Origin: CAYRHN01 sp964424115
GTDB lineage: Bacteria; Chloroflexota; Anaerolineae; Anaerolineales; Anaerolineaceae
DNA length: 64,000 nucleotides
Assembly: GCA_964424115.1 (NCBI GenBank)
Contig: CAYRHN010000001.1
Location: forward strand, 310,001 to 374,000
Direction of reading: 5' to 3'
In this document: piece by piece, positions 62,003-64,000 of the stretch
Layout of the letters: every line of letters starts with the position of its first letter
Numbering within the stretch: the stretch's first letter is position 1
The notes under the pieces: model-generated
What the model was told of the DNA's origin: nothing
What the model saw: only the letters and a program-made list of their open reading frames with translations
The model's database searches: none
Program-made: the position numbers and the translations under genes

Positions 62003-64000
62003 ATGAAAAGTCGCGAAGAAGGCTCTTCTGCAATTGAAAATTGGCGAACATGGATTTTTTACGGGCTGTTGGTTTTGGCCTTTGGTTTCTATATTGTCCG
62101 ATTATTTGATTATCAAATTGTCCGCGGTGAAGATTATAAAACCGCTGCCATGGATCAACGGAAAAAAGTTATTAGCGAGCCGACGCAGCGAGGTATTATT
62201 TATGATCGAAATGGTTATATCCTGGCTCGCAACGTTCCATCTTACGACCTGGTAATAACCCCTGCTCTTTTACCAGAAGATGAAGGCGAGATTGAGGAAA
62301 TCTATCGCGAGTTATCTGAACTAACTGGTCTACCAGTGAACCAGGGAGATATTAATGATGAAAACGTTATTAAGGGTTTCAAACCTTGTGATAACGAACT
62401 AGGTATTACGCAGATCATTTATATTGCCGACACAAACTGGCCTTTCAGCCCAGTGAAAGTTAAATGTAACATTGATGAAGCAATAGCGATGGTGATCAAT
62501 GAAAAAGCCGCCGATTGGCCCGGCGTTGGTATTCAGGTGTCTCCGGTTCGGGATTATCCTAGCGGATCTGTTACGGCTGAGATCATTGGGTTCTTGGGTC
62601 CAATCCCGGCGGCGTTAAAGGATAAGTACCAATTGTTAGGTTTTGACCTTAACCGCGACAAAATCGGTTACGCCGGAATTGAATCTACAATGGATGATTA
62701 TTTGGCGGGGACCAATGGGAAGCGTGTAGTTGAGGTTGATGTGGCAGGCAAGGAAGTGCGAGATTTAGAAGTTCCGATTGAGGCCGTACCGGGCGACAAT
62801 GTGACACTAACAATCGACACTCGCCTTCAGCGAGCTGCGCGCGACGCATTGATTGCCGAGATGGCTAAAGTCAATCGGCAGTTTCCCCAATATGGGTTGT
62901 CAAATGGGGTTGTTATTGCCATGAATCCTAAAACGGGAGAGATATTGGCGTTGGTTTCGTTTCCAAATTACGAGAACAACCGAATGGCGCAACAAATTCC
63001 TGCCTATTACTACGAACAATTGCAGCGAGATCCGAACCGCCCATTGTTCAATCATGCTATTTCTGCTGAGCTTCCACCAGGGTCCGTTTTTAAATTGGCT
63101 GCCTCGCTAGGCATCCTGAATGAAGATGTCGTTACACCAGACCAATTGATCGATGACCCAGGGAAGATCACTATTCAAGAAAGGTTCCTGGAAAACGAAA
63201 CTGGCCGCTCCAGGGATTATGTTTGCTACTTGTATAAAACAACTGGCGGTGGGCATGGGAAGCTAGATTTCTTGGGGGGATTGTCCCAATCGTGTGATGT
63301 ATATTTCTACAAAGTTGGTGGCGGGTACCAAGACGAAGTGCCCAAAGGTTTGGGAATTTGGCGATTGGGAGAATATGCCAGAGCTTTAGGTTACGGAGAG
63401 GCCACTGGGATCGAATTGCCTGGTGAAGCCAGCGGGTTGATTCCTGATCCAAACTGGAAACGCTTGACTGTAGGGGAGAACTGGTCAACCGGCGACACAT
63501 ATATTTCGACGATTGGACAAGGTTACGTGCTTGCCACTCCTATTCAAGTATTGGTGTCTGCTGCCACAATAGCCAATGATGGCAAGATGATGAAACCCAC
63601 GCTTATTAAACAGATTACAGATGCAAACGGAAACGTGGTTAAATCATTTGAACCAGTGGTTGTACGGGATATTACCGTTGATCCGGTTATAACAATCTAC
63701 GATGAAAACAACTTCGCTACCGACCAAAAGATTCCTGTAGAAAAATGGGTGGTTGACAAAGTAAAAGAGGGAATGAGAAAAGTTGTGGTAGATGGCACAG
63801 CTCACACAATATTTAATGGGATGACAGTTCCTTCTGCGGGGAAGACGGGAACGGCTGAATATTGTGATAATGTAGCCCAGGAGAGGGGGGCTTGTGACTT
63901 TGGAAGATGGCCCTCCCACGCCTGGTATATTGGATATGCCCCGTACAACGACCCGGAAATTGCAGTTGTTGTATTTGTCTATAATGGTTCGGAAGGATCG
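62003..64000 (+). CDS. mrdA: Penicillin-binding protein 2 (elongation transpeptidase), 3' end missing
   Basis: 666 codons are in the window and the frame is still open at the right edge. An N-terminal membrane helix (WIFYGLLVLAFGFYIVRLF) is followed by the PBP dimerisation domain (EPTQRGIIYDRNGYILARN) and the transpeptidase domain. The active-site Ser is in PPGSVFK (SxxK), the second motif is SCD, where SxN is more common but PBP2 enzymes often have Asp, and the third is KTGTAE. It cross-links peptidoglycan for rod growth with MreBCD and RodA. The ATG at 62003 is five bases after mreD. Confidence 0.94.
   Translation, partial: MKSREEGSSAIENWRTWIFYGLLVLAFGFYIVRLFDYQIVRGEDYKTAAMDQRKKVISEPTQRGIIYDRNGYILARNVPSYDLVITPALLPEDEGEIEEIYRELSELTGLPVNQGDINDENVIKGFKPCDNELGITQIIYIADTNWPFSPVKVKCNIDEAIAMVINEKAADWPGVGIQVSPVRDYPSGSVTAEIIGFLGPIPAALKDKYQLLGFDLNRDKIGYAGIESTMDDYLAGTNGKRVVEVDVAGKEVRDLEVPIEAVPGDNVTLTIDTRLQRAARDALIAEMAKVNRQFPQYGLSNGVVIAMNPKTGEILALVSFPNYENNRMAQQIPAYYYEQLQRDPNRPLFNHAISAELPPGSVFKLAASLGILNEDVVTPDQLIDDPGKITIQERFLENETGRSRDYVCYLYKTTGGGHGKLDFLGGLSQSCDVYFYKVGGGYQDEVPKGLGIWRLGEYARALGYGEATGIELPGEASGLIPDPNWKRLTVGENWSTGDTYISTIGQGYVLATPIQVLVSAATIANDGKMMKPTLIKQITDANGNVVKSFEPVVVRDITVDPVITIYDENNFATDQKIPVEKWVVDKVKEGMRKVVVDGTAHTIFNGMTVPSAGKTGTAEYCDNVAQERGACDFGRWPSHAWYIGYAPYNDPEIAVVVFVYNGSEGS

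Noticed and set aside
1..64000. CRISPR arrays, insertion sequences, prophage or integration sites
   Set aside because: No regularly spaced repeats, transposase, integrase or terminal repeats were seen on either strand.

Overview
The window looks like a chromosomal stretch from a member of the Chloroflexota, most likely class Anaerolineae. This is inferred from gene content, with no marker gene or database search behind it. The clues are large multi-GAF sensor proteins with the recurring 'LPDTRSE' GAF signature, very large TPR proteins, a CD-clan (C25/caspase-like) peptidase, moderate G+C that looks below 50%, and a rod-shape mre cluster. There is no rRNA, CRISPR array, insertion sequence or phage module. 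Every large frame is explained by a gene.

Left edge to 13.7 kb: a partial trmFO points left. Facing right is a sigma-54 locus: rpoN, an NtrB-like PAS-GAF-PAS histidine kinase, and an NtrC-like activator that has REC and AAA+ domains but no DNA-binding helix-turn-helix. A consensus -24/-12 (sigma-54) promoter lies in front of rpoN. A second lies in front of the next operon, which encodes a small two-helix membrane protein, an 1863-aa TPR scaffold and a 900-aa intracellular C25/caspase-like peptidase with a His625/Cys674 dyad. Together this looks like a self-contained circuit in which a signal activates the kinase, an HTH-less activator and sigma-54, which then express a TPR/protease effector. 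It is one of two candidate undescribed systems here.

13.7-34.1 kb is mostly ordinary. It holds alaS; then, reading leftward, an fmdB-type zinc ribbon, a KDSR-like short-chain dehydrogenase, a membrane metallophosphoesterase and leucyl aminopeptidase; a phosphonate-type ABC importer (phnD-C-E-E) whose two permeases carry an extracellular beta domain; htpG and an MFS transporter; and tex followed by a heterodimeric ABC exporter.

34.1-40.1 kb (leftward): glpK, a GlpA-type glycerol-3-phosphate dehydrogenase and SdhB/C/D-like subunits are tightly coupled without SdhA. This suggests a glycerol-3-phosphate:quinone oxidoreductase built on a Complex II electron-transfer module. Upstream are a zinc-ribbon TrmH-type methyltransferase and an EamA exporter.

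40.1-59.2 kb (leftward) is the second candidate system, a nearly 19-kb tightly packed signalling operon. It encodes two stand-alone receiver proteins, four membrane GAF sensors that all lack a kinase domain, an orphan ParA ATPase, one soluble 1668-aa hybrid histidine kinase with two receivers, and a threonine-synthase-like PLP enzyme fused to a receiver domain. The likely logic is a clustered sensory array with one shared kinase, ParA for positioning and several receivers as outputs.

59.3-64 kb: tRNA-Gly(CCC) with a perfect consensus promoter, then the cell-shape operon mreB-mreC-mreD-mrdA (PBP2), cut off by the right edge.
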